Below, piece after piece: positions 24,554 to 33,100 of a stretch of DNA of 64,000 nucleotides (its first letter is position 1; every line of letters begins with the position of its first letter). The notes beneath the pieces were generated by a model. The model saw nothing but the letters and a program-made list of their open reading frames with translations. It searched no databases and had not been told where the DNA came from. The position numbers and the translations under genes were made by a program. This stretch comes from DATLNM01 sp035536775 (GTDB taxonomy: Bacteria > Actinomycetota > CADDZG01 > WHSQ01), in contig DATLNM010000028.1 in the NCBI GenBank assembly GCA_035536775.1, forward strand, positions 1 to 64,000. Reading direction: 5' to 3'.

Positions 24554-26332
24554 GTGAAGAAGCTCCTTGCTTTGCTCACCGGAGCCATGTTGTTGATGAG
24601 CGCCCTCAGCCCCGCAAGCGCCCGTCGCTCCTCGGCGCCGGACGGTGGCCGCCCGGTCGACTACGTGAAGCTCAAGGGTCTGTCCCAACCGAAGTACGAG
24701 ACCGTGCGCGAGGTCTTCGAGGTCCCGATGGAGGACGGCATCAACCTTTATGTGGAGGTCGAGCGCCCCAAGGCGGAGGGCCGTTTCCCGGTGATCCTGG
24801 AGCTCAGCCCCTATCACGGGACGGTTGCAGACCGCCTCGGGACGAGGATCCTCCCGGGTCCGGTCGTCGATGGGAAGCACGTGGGCCTGTCCGGCTATTT
24901 CGCGCCCAGAGGCTACGCGGTGGTCTTCGTGGACCTGCGTGGGACCGGCCGGTCGGAGGGATGTCTAGACCACCTGGGACCCGCGGATGCGAGCGACTCC
25001 TACGAGATCGTCGAATGGGCGGCCAAGCAGAAGTGGTCGAACGGCCGCGTCGGCATGACCGGGCACTCCTACGTCGGCTCGACGCCGCAGCTCGCGATGG
25101 CCCAGAAGCCGCCTCACCTCGTGACCATCGTCCCGAGCGCGGGCCTCGCGCGCATGTACGACCACAAGTTCCAGAACGGAGTGCCCTACAACCTGCAATG
25201 GGCCGGTCCGTTGTTCGCCTACGAGGCGCTCGCGATCGACCGCTACCTCCCACCCGGGACATCCGACCCTGTTACCGACGGCAACACCGGGGACAACTTC
25301 GGCAACGATCCGCAATACATCGGATGCGGCGCGCCTCAGAGCACCGCCGTAACCGGGGACGCGTACATGCGGGGCCAGGAGACGCAGTGGGATCGCGATC
25401 GTGACTTCGCCAAGGGCGCCACTAAGTCGGATGTGCCGGTCTTCCTCGTCCATGGCGTCAACGACAACGCCGCTCGCATCGCGGCCGCCGATTGGTTCAA
25501 CAAGCGCCGCAAGCCGCAGGACAAGGCGTGGATCGGGCAGTGGGATCACGGCGTCGGGCGCTATCCGAACAGCCGCACCTGCCCCGCCGCGTCCCAGGCG
25601 CCGTGCGAGAACGATCAATGGACCGAGGCACTGCACGCGTGGTTCGACAAGTGGCTCCAGGAGCGCGATGTGGACACGGGTCCGCCCGTCGAGGTTTTCC
25701 TCAACAACGGAAAGATCTACACGGCACCGGTGTGGCCTCCGACCCCCGACAAGAAGATCCGGTTCTACCCGGCTGCGGATGGTTCGCTCGGTTCCTCGTC
25801 GGGAGCGGCCGGCACTGTTCAGTACATCGCCGGTCCCCAGGACACGGGCAACTATGCGGCGACGTTCGACTCGAAGCCTTTCAAAGAGGACACGCTCATC
25901 GTGGGGTTGCCGAAGCTGCATCTGGTCGAGACGCAGACGAGCCCCTTCCTGCACATCAACGCGACGCTTTACGACGTCGATGGTGACACCGCCGACGCGA
26001 TCGGCAAGGCGAATTGGGCCATCCAGCCTGAGCTACGCGAGGGCATCGGCAACCCTCAACCGGCCGTCCCCGGGCTGCCGATGTCTATGGACCTCACCTC
26101 GATGGCACAGGCACACGTGCTCGAGAAGGGCCACGTCTTGCGGTTCGTCGTGTCGTCCTACAACTCCGACAAGGTGCCGACATTCGGGGCCGGGGGAGCG
26201 GTCCTCGTGCACGTAGGGGGCGACGATCCGACGTACTTCGACCTCCCGATCGTGGAAAATCCCCGCTATTACGACGAAGTTTGTTACGGCGCGGACCCCC
26301 CATTGAGGTCCGTGACCTGTATCAGCCCGTGA
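24554..26332 (+). CDS. Secreted CocE/NonD (X-Pro dipeptidyl-peptidase S15) family hydrolase
   Basis: 592 residues from GTG after AGGAG. A signal peptide (VKKLLALLTGAMLLMSALSPASA) directs export. The catalytic domain has the S15 features: LELSPYHGT, the VFVDLRGTGRSEG block, nucleophile GMTGHSYVGS near residue 177, catalytic Asp in VHGVNDNA and His in QWDHGVG. The C-terminal 200 residues form the jelly-roll domain (PVEVFLNN through LRFVVSSYNSDK). It would cleave peptide, ester or beta-lactam-like substrates outside the cell; the natural substrate is unknown. It sits between the cyclase gene and ftsY. Confidence 0.85.
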   Translation: MKKLLALLTGAMLLMSALSPASARRSSAPDGGRPVDYVKLKGLSQPKYETVREVFEVPMEDGINLYVEVERPKAEGRFPVILELSPYHGTVADRLGTRILPGPVVDGKHVGLSGYFAPRGYAVVFVDLRGTGRSEGCLDHLGPADASDSYEIVEWAAKQKWSNGRVGMTGHSYVGSTPQLAMAQKPPHLVTIVPSAGLARMYDHKFQNGVPYNLQWAGPLFAYEALAIDRYLPPGTSDPVTDGNTGDNFGNDPQYIGCGAPQSTAVTGDAYMRGQETQWDRDRDFAKGATKSDVPVFLVHGVNDNAARIAAADWFNKRRKPQDKAWIGQWDHGVGRYPNSRTCPAASQAPCENDQWTEALHAWFDKWLQERDVDTGPPVEVFLNNGKIYTAPVWPPTPDKKIRFYPAADGSLGSSSGAAGTVQYIAGPQDTGNYAATFDSKPFKEDTLIVGLPKLHLVETQTSPFLHINATLYDVDGDTADAIGKANWAIQPELREGIGNPQPAVPGLPMSMDLTSMAQAHVLEKGHVLRFVVSSYNSDKVPTFGAGGAVLVHVGGDDPTYFDLPIVENPRYYDEVCYGADPPLRSVTCISP

Positions 26333-26337
26333 ACCCG

Positions 26338-26343
26338 TAGCCT
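26338..26343 (+). promoter_or_regulatory. -10 element (TAGCCT) of a leaderless ftsY transcript
   Basis: TAGCCT is followed by six bases (TCCCCT) and the ftsY ATG at 26350. No ribosome site is present. Confidence 0.45.
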
Positions 26344-26349
26344 TCCCCT

Positions 26350-27540
26350 ATGCCTGAAGGGATAGCTCCAGAGCTTCTGATCGTCGCCGGCCTGCTGGCC
26401 GTGATCGTCGCGGCCTTCTTCGTTGGCCGGCGCGGTGGGGGTGCACCCCCCGACGACGACGGTACGCGCCGCGTGGACGCGCCGGGGCAACCTCTCGTGG
26501 TTGCTCCACCCGAAGCGGTCGTCGAAGACGAGGCCACGGCGACACTCGAGCCGAGCCCGGATGTAGGCGAGGACATCGCCCCACCCCAAGAGATCGTCCT
26601 CGACGAGCCGCCGGTAGCGGCGCCCCCTGAGGTCGAAGCCCCCCCGAGGCCGACGCTGCGAGAGCGGCTCGGTAAGAGTCGCAAGTTCTTCGCGGACCGG
26701 GTCCTCGGTGTGTTCTCGGGTGTGCCGGACGAGGAGACGTGGGACGACGTCGAAGCGGCTCTCATCCAAGCGGATATCGGCGTGGGTACAGCCACGCGCA
26801 TCGTGGAAGACCTCCGCAGCAAGGCCAAGGAGCAGCGCGTCCAGACCGAGGACGACGTCCGGGCATTGCTGGCTCAAGAGCTCGTCTCGCTCTTCGATCG
26901 CGACCTCGACCGCGGCCTCGCTTTCGCCCCTGAGGGCGTGACGGTGTGGCTGATCGTCGGCGTGAACGGGACGGGGAAGACGACAACGATCGGCAAGCTG
27001 GCGCGCGACCTCCAGGAACGCGGCCGCACCGTGGCGCTGGCCGCGGCCGACACCTTCCGGGCCGCCGCCGACGAGCAGCTGGACGTCTGGGCTGCACGCT
27101 CGAGTGCCCAGGTCGTCAAGCATCAGCCGGGGGCGGACCCCGGAGCGGTTGCCTTCGACGCGCACGCGTTCGCACGTGCACGCGGGCTCGATGTGTTGAT
27201 CGTCGACACGGCCGGCCGCCTCCACACCAAGACTCCATTGATGGACGAACTGTCGAAGGTGAGGCGCGTCCTCGAGAAGGAGACTCAGATCGACGAGGCG
27301 TTGCTCGTCATCGATGCGACCGCAGGCCAGAACGGCCTCGTCCAGGCCAAGGAGTTCGCCGCGGCCGCAGGGGTTACCGGCATCGTTCTGACGAAGCTCG
27401 ACGGCACGGCCAAGGGGGGCATCGCGCTCGCGATCGAGGACACGCTTTCGATCCCTATCAAGCTCATCGGTGTCGGTGAGGGGATCGACGACCTCGAACC
27501 GTTCGACCCCAAGACCTTCGTAGACGCGCTCCTGGGGTGA
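26350..27540 (+). CDS. ftsY: Signal recognition particle receptor FtsY
   Basis: 396 residues. FtsY docks SRP-ribosome complexes at the membrane. The N-terminus carries one hydrophobic anchor (ELLIVAGLLAVIVAAFFVG) and an acidic, proline-rich linker to about residue 105. The NG domain follows with VGVNGTGKTTTIGKLA (G1) near 207, AADTFRAAA, DTAGRLHTK (G3) near 285 and TKLDGTAKG (G4) near 350. Its stop overlaps the next gene's GTG (GTGA). The NG-domain partner ffh is 3 kb downstream. Confidence 0.95.
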   Translation: MPEGIAPELLIVAGLLAVIVAAFFVGRRGGGAPPDDDGTRRVDAPGQPLVVAPPEAVVEDEATATLEPSPDVGEDIAPPQEIVLDEPPVAAPPEVEAPPRPTLRERLGKSRKFFADRVLGVFSGVPDEETWDDVEAALIQADIGVGTATRIVEDLRSKAKEQRVQTEDDVRALLAQELVSLFDRDLDRGLAFAPEGVTVWLIVGVNGTGKTTTIGKLARDLQERGRTVALAAADTFRAAADEQLDVWAARSSAQVVKHQPGADPGAVAFDAHAFARARGLDVLIVDTAGRLHTKTPLMDELSKVRRVLEKETQIDEALLVIDATAGQNGLVQAKEFAAAAGVTGIVLTKLDGTAKGGIALAIEDTLSIPIKLIGVGEGIDDLEPFDPKTFVDALLG

Positions 27541-28439
27541 AGATCCTCGTCGCCGGGGGGACCGGTTTCCTCGGCAGGTACATCACTAGGGCGCTTCTGG
27601 ACGACGGGCATGAGGTGACCGTTCTGTCTCGCCGCCCCGAACTAGCGGCCTCGATCCCACAGCTGCGCGGCGCCTCTTCGGTGAAGGGTGATGTGACGAC
27701 CCCGCGCACCCTGACGGGGACGATGGACGGGGCCGACGCGGTCGTGGGCGCGGTGCAATTCCCGAACCATCCTGTCGAGGTTCCGCGTAAAGGCCTCACC
27801 TACGACCATTTCGACCGGTTGGGGACGGAGAGACTCCTCGATGCTGCCAAGGAGGCCGGCGTCGACCACTACTTCTACGTGAGTGGTGCAGGTGCGACGC
27901 CGTTCAGCGACCGGAGCTGGTACCGCGCCAAAGGCCGAGCGGAAGAGTCGATCCGTGGGAGCGGGCTCGCGTACGCGATCCTTCGTCCGTCTTGGGCTTA
28001 CGGCCCCGAGGACAAGGCGCTCAACAAACTCGTCAAGATCGCGCGCTTCTCTCCCGTGGTCCCTCGCCTGGGATTCGGCTCGCAGCGCATCCAACCGGTC
28101 TTCGCAGGTGACATCGGACGCGCCGCGGCGGAGATCTTCAAGCAAGACGCGTGGGGCCGCACGTTCGAGATCGGTGGGCCCGATATCCTTACGATGGATG
28201 AGGTCATCAAGACGATGCTGAGCGTGTCGGGTCGCCGACGGCTCGTCGTTCCGCTTCCTGCGACACTTGCAAAGGTCGGGACGCTGCCACTTACGCTGCT
28301 GCCGCGCCCCTTCATGACGCCGCAGGGCATCGAGTTCGCGATCCAAGACGGAGTGGTCGACAACTCCGCGATCGAATCCCTTGGCGTCCAACCCATGTCC
28401 CTCGAAGAGGGACTCCACTACCTCCGGCGCGGCCGATGA
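27537..28439 (+). CDS. Atypical SDR (NmrA/NDUFA9-like) NAD(P)-binding protein
   Basis: 300 residues. The N-terminal Rossmann motif GGTGFLGRYI (residues 7-16) and LSRRPE place it in the atypical short-chain dehydrogenases related to complex I NDUFA9-like and NmrA proteins. The canonical YxxxK pair can be read in SDRSWYRAKGRAE (Tyr then Lys four residues on), and LRPSWAYGPED and FEIGGPDILTMDEV are typical later blocks. Substrate is unknown. It is coupled to ftsY and to a small membrane protein gene by 4-base overlaps on both sides. Confidence 0.75.
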   Translation: MKILVAGGTGFLGRYITRALLDDGHEVTVLSRRPELAASIPQLRGASSVKGDVTTPRTLTGTMDGADAVVGAVQFPNHPVEVPRKGLTYDHFDRLGTERLLDAAKEAGVDHYFYVSGAGATPFSDRSWYRAKGRAEESIRGSGLAYAILRPSWAYGPEDKALNKLVKIARFSPVVPRLGFGSQRIQPVFAGDIGRAAAEIFKQDAWGRTFEIGGPDILTMDEVIKTMLSVSGRRRLVVPLPATLAKVGTLPLTLLPRPFMTPQGIEFAIQDGVVDNSAIESLGVQPMSLEEGLHYLRRGR

Positions 28440-28711
28440 CGCGGGAGGGCCCAAAGCCTTTATTCAACTCGGCACTCCGTCTTCCGTTGCGTGTCGCCGC
28501 CGTGTTAGTGGCTTATCTCGTCTACAGAGTCGTCGAGACCAAGAGCTTCGGGGCCGGTCTGTTCGCGGGTTTCGGGAGTCTCATCCTGCTGTGGGCGGCG
28601 GTCGACCGGCTCACCTTGTGGCCCGATGAGCGCGAAGGACTCATGGAGGTCGGCCTTGTCATCCTCGGTATCGGACTCAGCGCTGTTGGCGCGTATCTGT
28701 ATCTCCGCTGA
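28436..28711 (+). CDS. Small membrane protein of unknown function
   Basis: 91 residues, starting with an ATGA overlap on the SDR gene. Three hydrophobic segments are visible: LRVAAVLVAYLVYRVV, GAGLFAGFGSLILLWAAV and MEVGLVILGIGLSAVGAYLYL. I do not recognise a family. Coupling to ftsY and the SDR gene suggests it is part of that transcript. Its 3' end overlaps the convergent PHP-hydrolase gene by 35 bases. Confidence 0.6.
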   Translation: MTREGPKPLFNSALRLPLRVAAVLVAYLVYRVVETKSFGAGLFAGFGSLILLWAAVDRLTLWPDEREGLMEVGLVILGIGLSAVGAYLYLR

Positions 28712-30353
28712 CCGTTATCGGGTTGCTGAGCGCCTCGATCGCGCTTCCTCGTTGCAATTGAAGCCGGTAGTCGCCGGGCCCCGATGATCTGAAGTCGTAG
28801 GTGAACTCTGCTCCGGTGACGGGAACCGCGAGGTAGGGAAGGCCGTCCCGCATGATCACCAACGTCCTCACCTCGGGACCCGGCGCAGCCCCCAGGACCT
28901 GGACGGTGAAAGCGGCTTCCGACGCAGCGATCGACCCACCCATCATCGCGGTCGACCCGTCGGGACCTTCTGCTGAGAACCTGAGGTCCGGGCCGTCCGC
29001 GCCAAAGAACTTCACGTACGCCCGTCCCGCGAGGATCGCGCGCTCGATGCCCTTCTCGCTCAGCTCGCGCGCGTATACGACGGTGGTCGCTTCGCCGATC
29101 GGTGACTGCGTGGTGCCGTTGCCGCCACCCGCGTGATGCGAGTCGCTCGAACCGACGGCGGTGATATCAAAGCCTTCGCCGTGGAGCTCGTCGAACATCT
29201 GGATCGCGAGAGGCGTGAATGGGTTCGGGCCGAGCTCGTGCCCGGCGGGCTCGGACGTTCCACCGGGTCCGGTAGACACTTCGAACGCGTCGACCTTGTT
29301 CCAGTCGGTCTCCGCGTCCGTGTAGTCCCAGGGACAGCCACGGCACAGGTTGTTGAAGCCTGGGATCACGGACGGAAAGATCGTGGGGTGGTTCACCTGG
29401 GTGAAACCGCCAGCGGCGTGGATCGCGTCGAAGATGCGACTCGCCGGCTGCGCGTCCCGGAGCTGCTCGATCGAGTCGCCGCGCAGCTCGAATATCGGTC
29501 CCGTGCGGTGATCTACGTAGCGCACGCTCGCGTGATTATTGATGTGGCCCCGATAGGTGATCACTTCCGCGCTGCGGATGATGAGCTTCCCGGGGTAAGC
29601 AGCTTGGTAGCGACCGATCTCGGCCCAGTGCCGCCGTGTGACGTAGTCGGACAATGCGATGAAGTCCAGGCCGGCACCTTCGGGTCGCGCCCCGAATGCG
29701 TAGTCGAATGTCTCGGCCATCGTGGCGTCGTTGGGGCTCGAGTGCTCGGCATGCACGTGGAAGTCCCCGCGATACCAGGCGGGTTTGGTCGACGCAGGTG
29801 TGGGGTTGTACGCGGCCGGTCTCCAGCGTGGCATGGCGTCGGCCGGGTCTCGACCGAGCAACACGTCGAGACGCCACTCGACGCTTCCGTCGGGGTCGCC
29901 GAAGGGGACCCCGACGATCGCTGCGATGCCTATCTCGGCGGCCCACTCACCGGGAGGGATCACTCCGGGGATGAACCCCACGGTCGCAGCCTCGGGTGAG
30001 ATCGAGACGTCGAGCCTGCTCGAACCGCCCCACCCCCTGAATCCGTCTCGGTCGAAGAACCCATTGGGTCCGCGCTTGTCGTAGATCCCGAGGTCCAGCG
30101 TGTGCTTGATCTCGGCCGAGGTCGGCGAGTCAGGCTGGTCGTGACACAACCTCACCGTGACCTTCGTTGTGCCCCTCGGCACCCTGAAAGGCACCATCAG
30201 GTACGACCCCTCGTAGTCCTCGGAGAGCGAGCCGCCGAACGACAGGGTCGGGGTGCCCTCGCCGGTGCAGGCTTCGAGCGTTTGGCGTCCGGCTGCCGGG
30301 ACCGCCATCGACGCGATCATCACGAGCGCTGCGGCCACTGCGAGACGTCTCAT
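28677..30353 (-). CDS. Secreted CehA/McbA-like PHP-fold metallohydrolase
   Basis: 558 residues from the ATG at 30353, which gives a clean signal peptide (MRRLAVAAALVMIASMAVPAAG); an ATG six codons upstream (30371) also exists. The N-terminal 190 residues are beta-rich. The PHP-type metal site follows: GDFHVHAEHSS near residue 198, FIALSDYV, QVNHPTIFP and a late GSSDSHHAGG. The C-terminal 130 residues form a further beta domain. CehA-type enzymes hydrolyse phosphodiesters or carbamate-like esters; the substrate here is unknown. The gene is divergent from ffh. Confidence 0.75.
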   Translation of the reverse strand: MRRLAVAAALVMIASMAVPAAGRQTLEACTGEGTPTLSFGGSLSEDYEGSYLMVPFRVPRGTTKVTVRLCHDQPDSPTSAEIKHTLDLGIYDKRGPNGFFDRDGFRGWGGSSRLDVSISPEAATVGFIPGVIPPGEWAAEIGIAAIVGVPFGDPDGSVEWRLDVLLGRDPADAMPRWRPAAYNPTPASTKPAWYRGDFHVHAEHSSPNDATMAETFDYAFGARPEGAGLDFIALSDYVTRRHWAEIGRYQAAYPGKLIIRSAEVITYRGHINNHASVRYVDHRTGPIFELRGDSIEQLRDAQPASRIFDAIHAAGGFTQVNHPTIFPSVIPGFNNLCRGCPWDYTDAETDWNKVDAFEVSTGPGGTSEPAGHELGPNPFTPLAIQMFDELHGEGFDITAVGSSDSHHAGGGNGTTQSPIGEATTVVYARELSEKGIERAILAGRAYVKFFGADGPDLRFSAEGPDGSTAMMGGSIAASEAAFTVQVLGAAPGPEVRTLVIMRDGLPYLAVPVTGAEFTYDFRSSGPGDYRLQLQRGSAIEALSNPITVSGDTDTRQQR

Positions 30354-30386
30354 TAGAGGAGATTCTCCCATCGCGAGGGCTTCCCT

Positions 30387-30392
30387 TAGGGT
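30387..30392 (+). promoter_or_regulatory. -10 element (TAGGGT) of a leaderless ffh transcript
   Basis: TAGGGT is followed by six bases (TCGAGG) and the ffh ATG at 30399. Confidence 0.45.
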
Positions 30393-30398
30393 TCGAGG

Positions 30399-31748
30399 AT
30401 GTTCGATTCACTCTCCGACCGGTTCGACGACATCTTCACGCGCCTCCGTTCGCGCGGTCGCCTGTCCGAGAAGCAGATCGACGAGGTGCTGCGCGAGATA
30501 CGCCTTGCCCTGCTCGAAGCGGATGTAGCGCTGAAGGTCGTCAAGGCCTTCGTCGCCGACGTCAGAGAGCGAGCCGCGGGGGCAGAGCTGCACAAAAGCC
30601 TCACGCCAGCCCAGCAGGTGATCAAGCTCGTACACGCTGCGCTGATCGATGTCCTCGGGCACGAGGCGGTGGGGCTCGAGGTATCGCCGAAGCCACCACG
30701 CGTGATCCTGATGGCAGGTCTCCAGGGCTCGGGTAAGACGACCGCCGCCGCAAAGCTCGCGCGGCTTCTGAAATCTCAAGGCCGCCGTCCGCTGTTGAGC
30801 GCGTGCGACCTGCGCCGCCCTGCCGCGGTGCGGCAGCTCCAGATCCTCGGGGAGCAGATCGGCGTCCCTGTGTTCGCGGACCTCGATGCGCCGCCCGAGG
30901 ACGCGCCCGGTGTCGCGGGTCGCGCCAAGCAGGTAGCGATCGACGAGGGACATACCGACCTCATCGTCGACACCGCGGGGCGCATGCACGTCGATCCCGA
31001 CCTCATGGCCGAGCTGGGCCTAGTGGCCAAGATGGTCGAGCCGACCGAAACGTTGCTCGTATGTGATGCCATGACGGGGCAGGACGCGGTCAATGTAGCG
31101 GAGGCATTCCTTGAAGAGGTCGACGTTACCGGCGTCGTCCTGACGAAGCTCGACGGTGACGCGCGTGGAGGCGCGGCGCTGTCGATGTCCTATGTGACGG
31201 GGCGTCCGGTCAAGTTCGCAGGCGTGGGAGAGAAGCTCGGGGATCTCGAGCCGTTCCATCCGGACCGGATGGCGTCCCGCATCCTTGGCATGGGCGACGT
31301 GCTCACCCTCATCGAGAAGGCAGAGCAGGCGTTCGATGCCGATGAGGCCCAGAAGATGCAGGAGAAGCTCCGCAAGGCGGACTTCACCTTCGACGACTTC
31401 CTGTCGCAGCTTCAGGCGATCAAGAAGATGGGGCCGCTGTCCCAGGTCATCGGGATGCTTCCGGGCATGGGCAAGCTTCCGGTGGGCGGCGCGGACGTCG
31501 ACGAGCAGATGCCCAGGGTTGAGGCGATCATCCGCTCGATGACGCTCGAGGAGCGCAATAATCCGGCCCTCATAAAGGGCAGCCGCCGGAAGAGGATCGC
31601 GCTGGGATCGGGGACATCCATCCAGGACGTCAACCAGCTGGTGAAGCAGTTCGACCAGGTGCGCAAGCTGATGCGGTCGATGACGGGCGGCAAGGGCAAG
31701 AAGGGGATGCGCCTCCCCCCTGGCCTCAAGCTCCCCCCCGGCTTCTAG
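30399..31748 (+). CDS. ffh: Signal recognition particle protein Ffh
   Basis: 449 residues. Ffh binds signal sequences emerging from ribosomes and pairs with FtsY. The N domain is followed by the GTPase: AGLQGSGKTTAAAKLA (G1) near residue 105, DLRRPAA, DTAGRMH (G3), TKLDGDARGG (G4). The C-terminal M domain (from about residue 300) is Met-rich with KKMGPLSQVIGMLPGM and the RNA-binding RRKRIALGSGTS block, ending in a basic GKGKKGMRLPPG tail. The gene begins directly after its promoter. The 4.5S RNA gene was not found in this window. Confidence 0.96.
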   Translation: MFDSLSDRFDDIFTRLRSRGRLSEKQIDEVLREIRLALLEADVALKVVKAFVADVRERAAGAELHKSLTPAQQVIKLVHAALIDVLGHEAVGLEVSPKPPRVILMAGLQGSGKTTAAAKLARLLKSQGRRPLLSACDLRRPAAVRQLQILGEQIGVPVFADLDAPPEDAPGVAGRAKQVAIDEGHTDLIVDTAGRMHVDPDLMAELGLVAKMVEPTETLLVCDAMTGQDAVNVAEAFLEEVDVTGVVLTKLDGDARGGAALSMSYVTGRPVKFAGVGEKLGDLEPFHPDRMASRILGMGDVLTLIEKAEQAFDADEAQKMQEKLRKADFTFDDFLSQLQAIKKMGPLSQVIGMLPGMGKLPVGGADVDEQMPRVEAIIRSMTLEERNNPALIKGSRRKRIALGSGTSIQDVNQLVKQFDQVRKLMRSMTGGKGKKGMRLPPGLKLPPGF

Positions 31749-31753
31749 CCGGG
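31737..31753 (+). terminator. Hairpin spanning the ffh stop codon
   Basis: CCCGGCT (31737-31743) pairs with AGCCGGG (31747-31753) around a TCT loop; the TAG stop lies inside. No U-tract follows, so it may be a weak terminator or only slow the polymerase before the rpsP promoter 20 bases on. Confidence 0.3.
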
Positions 31754-31771
31754 CTCAGAGGTCGGGCTACC

Positions 31772-31780
31772 TGGTAATAT
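31772..31780 (+). promoter_or_regulatory. Extended -10 (TGGTAATAT) of the rpsP operon
   Basis: TAATAT at 31775-31780 with TG one base upstream. The start site would be near 31787, with a leader of about 64 bases containing GAAGGAG before the rpsP GTG at 31851. Confidence 0.45.
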
Positions 31781-31850
31781 TCCTCGTCCAGCTTCGTATC
31801 CCGGAGCCCCAGCGGCTTGAATCCGGGGCCGATCCCAAGAAGGAGCACAA

Positions 31851-32351
31851 GTGGTCAAGATCAGGTTGATGCGCGTCGGGAAGCGCAAGCAGCCCTCGTA
31901 CAGGGTCGTAGTGGCAGACGCGCGCAGCCCCAGGGACGGCCGCATCATCGAGGCCATCGGGCACTACCAGCCGCGCGAGGATCCCTCTGTGGTCGTGATC
32001 GATAACGACCGCGCCCTACATTGGTTGCAGCGAGGCGCCCAGCCATCCGACCAGGTCCGCCACCTCCTGAGGATCTCGGGCGCGTGGACGGCCTTCACCG
32101 GTGAGGTGGCCGCTGCACCATCGCCTCGTAAAGCGACCCCCGCCGGGGGGGTCAAGGCCACGCCGGCCGCGTCCATCTCTGAGGACACGACGCCCGGAGA
32201 GGCCGAACCCGCGATCGAGGACGCGAACGCAGACGAAGCCGAGCAGGAGATGCCGAGCACCGAGACCCTCGAGGATCCGTCCTCGACCCCTGCGGAGCCG
32301 ACCCCTGTGGAGCCGACCCCTGCGGGTTCTGAGGACAGCGCCGAATCGTGA
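31851..32351 (+). CDS. rpsP: 30S ribosomal protein S16 (bS16) with long acidic C-terminal tail
   Basis: 166 residues from GTG after AAGGAG. Residues 1-82 are a normal S16 (VKIRLMRVGKRKQPSYRVVV, DGRIIEAIGHYQP, ALHWLQRGAQPSDQV). The last 80 residues are acidic, low-complexity and end in a proline repeat (PAEPTPVEPTPAG) encoded by near-identical 15-base units around 32290-32330. Extended S16 tails are known in other actinobacteria. First gene of the rpsP-khpA-rimM-trmD operon; GTGA overlap with khpA. Confidence 0.95.
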   Translation: MVKIRLMRVGKRKQPSYRVVVADARSPRDGRIIEAIGHYQPREDPSVVVIDNDRALHWLQRGAQPSDQVRHLLRISGAWTAFTGEVAAAPSPRKATPAGGVKATPAASISEDTTPGEAEPAIEDANADEAEQEMPSTETLEDPSSTPAEPTPVEPTPAGSEDSAES

Positions 32352-32584
32352 GCCGCGCGCTCATCGAGTACGTCGCTCCGTGGCTCGTCGACTATCCCGA
32401 CGACGTCGAGATCACCGAGACCGAGGGTGAGCGTGACGAGCTGGTCATCGAACTCAGCGTCAACCCCGAGGACATGGGCAAGATCATCGGCAAGCGCGGG
32501 CGCATCATCCGATCCATCCGTGTCCTGGCACGCGCCGCTGCGGGTCACGATGGCCGCTCCGTATCTGTAGAGGTGGTCGACTGA
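32348..32584 (+). CDS. khpA: KH-domain RNA-binding protein KhpA (YlqC)
   Basis: 78 residues consisting of one KH domain with the RNA-binding loop IIGKRGRI near residue 46. KhpA proteins bind RNA, often together with KhpB, and affect cell division and translation. The GTG start overlaps the rpsP stop (GTGA), and its own stop overlaps the proposed CTG start of rimM. Confidence 0.9.
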   Translation: MSRALIEYVAPWLVDYPDDVEITETEGERDELVIELSVNPEDMGKIIGKRGRIIRSIRVLARAAAGHDGRSVSVEVVD

Positions 32585-33087
32585 CGCCTGCTCCCGGCAG
32601 GCTGCTCGCGGGACAGGTGGGCAAGCCCCACGGACTCGGGGGCGAGGTTTACGTGGTTCCGATCTCGGATGACCCGCATCGTTTCGACGTTGGGGCGAGC
32701 CTCCTCGACGAGCAGGGTGAGGAGCTCCTCATCGAATCGGCGCGGCGACACAACGATCGCCTCCTCATCAAGTTCGCGGGCGTCGACGATCGCGACACGG
32801 CGGCGACGATGAAGGGTCCCCTCTACGTCACCGAGGATGCCCTGCGCGCCCTCGATGATGACGAGTTCTGGACCCACGACGCGATCGGATGTGAAGTCTT
32901 CACCGTCGACGATCCCACGCCCGTGGGGACTGTGCGCGACCTCATGAGCGGGGCGGCCCAGGATCTCCTCGTTCTGGACACGCCGCGGGGCGAGCGGCTC
33001 GTCCCACTTGTAAAGGCCATCGTCGTTGAGGTCGACGTCGCCGCGCGTCGTGTCGTCCTCGACCCCCCGGCAGGTCTGCTCGACTAG
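32581..33087 (+). CDS. rimM: Ribosome maturation factor RimM, probable CTG start
   Basis: 168 residues from CTG 32581. RimM assists 30S maturation and binds S19. The family begins with a beta strand before GKxHGLxGE; here RLLAGQVGKPHGLGGEV. The first standard start (GTG 32617) would cut that strand. CTG 32581 overlaps the khpA stop as CTGA, lies six bases after GAGGTGG and restores the strand. The C-terminal PRC-barrel domain is visible (VGTVRDLMSGAAQDLLVL, RLVPLVKAIVVEVD). Confidence 0.9.
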   Translation: MTPAPGRLLAGQVGKPHGLGGEVYVVPISDDPHRFDVGASLLDEQGEELLIESARRHNDRLLIKFAGVDDRDTAATMKGPLYVTEDALRALDDDEFWTHDAIGCEVFTVDDPTPVGTVRDLMSGAAQDLLVLDTPRGERLVPLVKAIVVEVDVAARRVVLDPPAGLLD

Positions 33088-33100
33088 TGGTGTCCCACTG

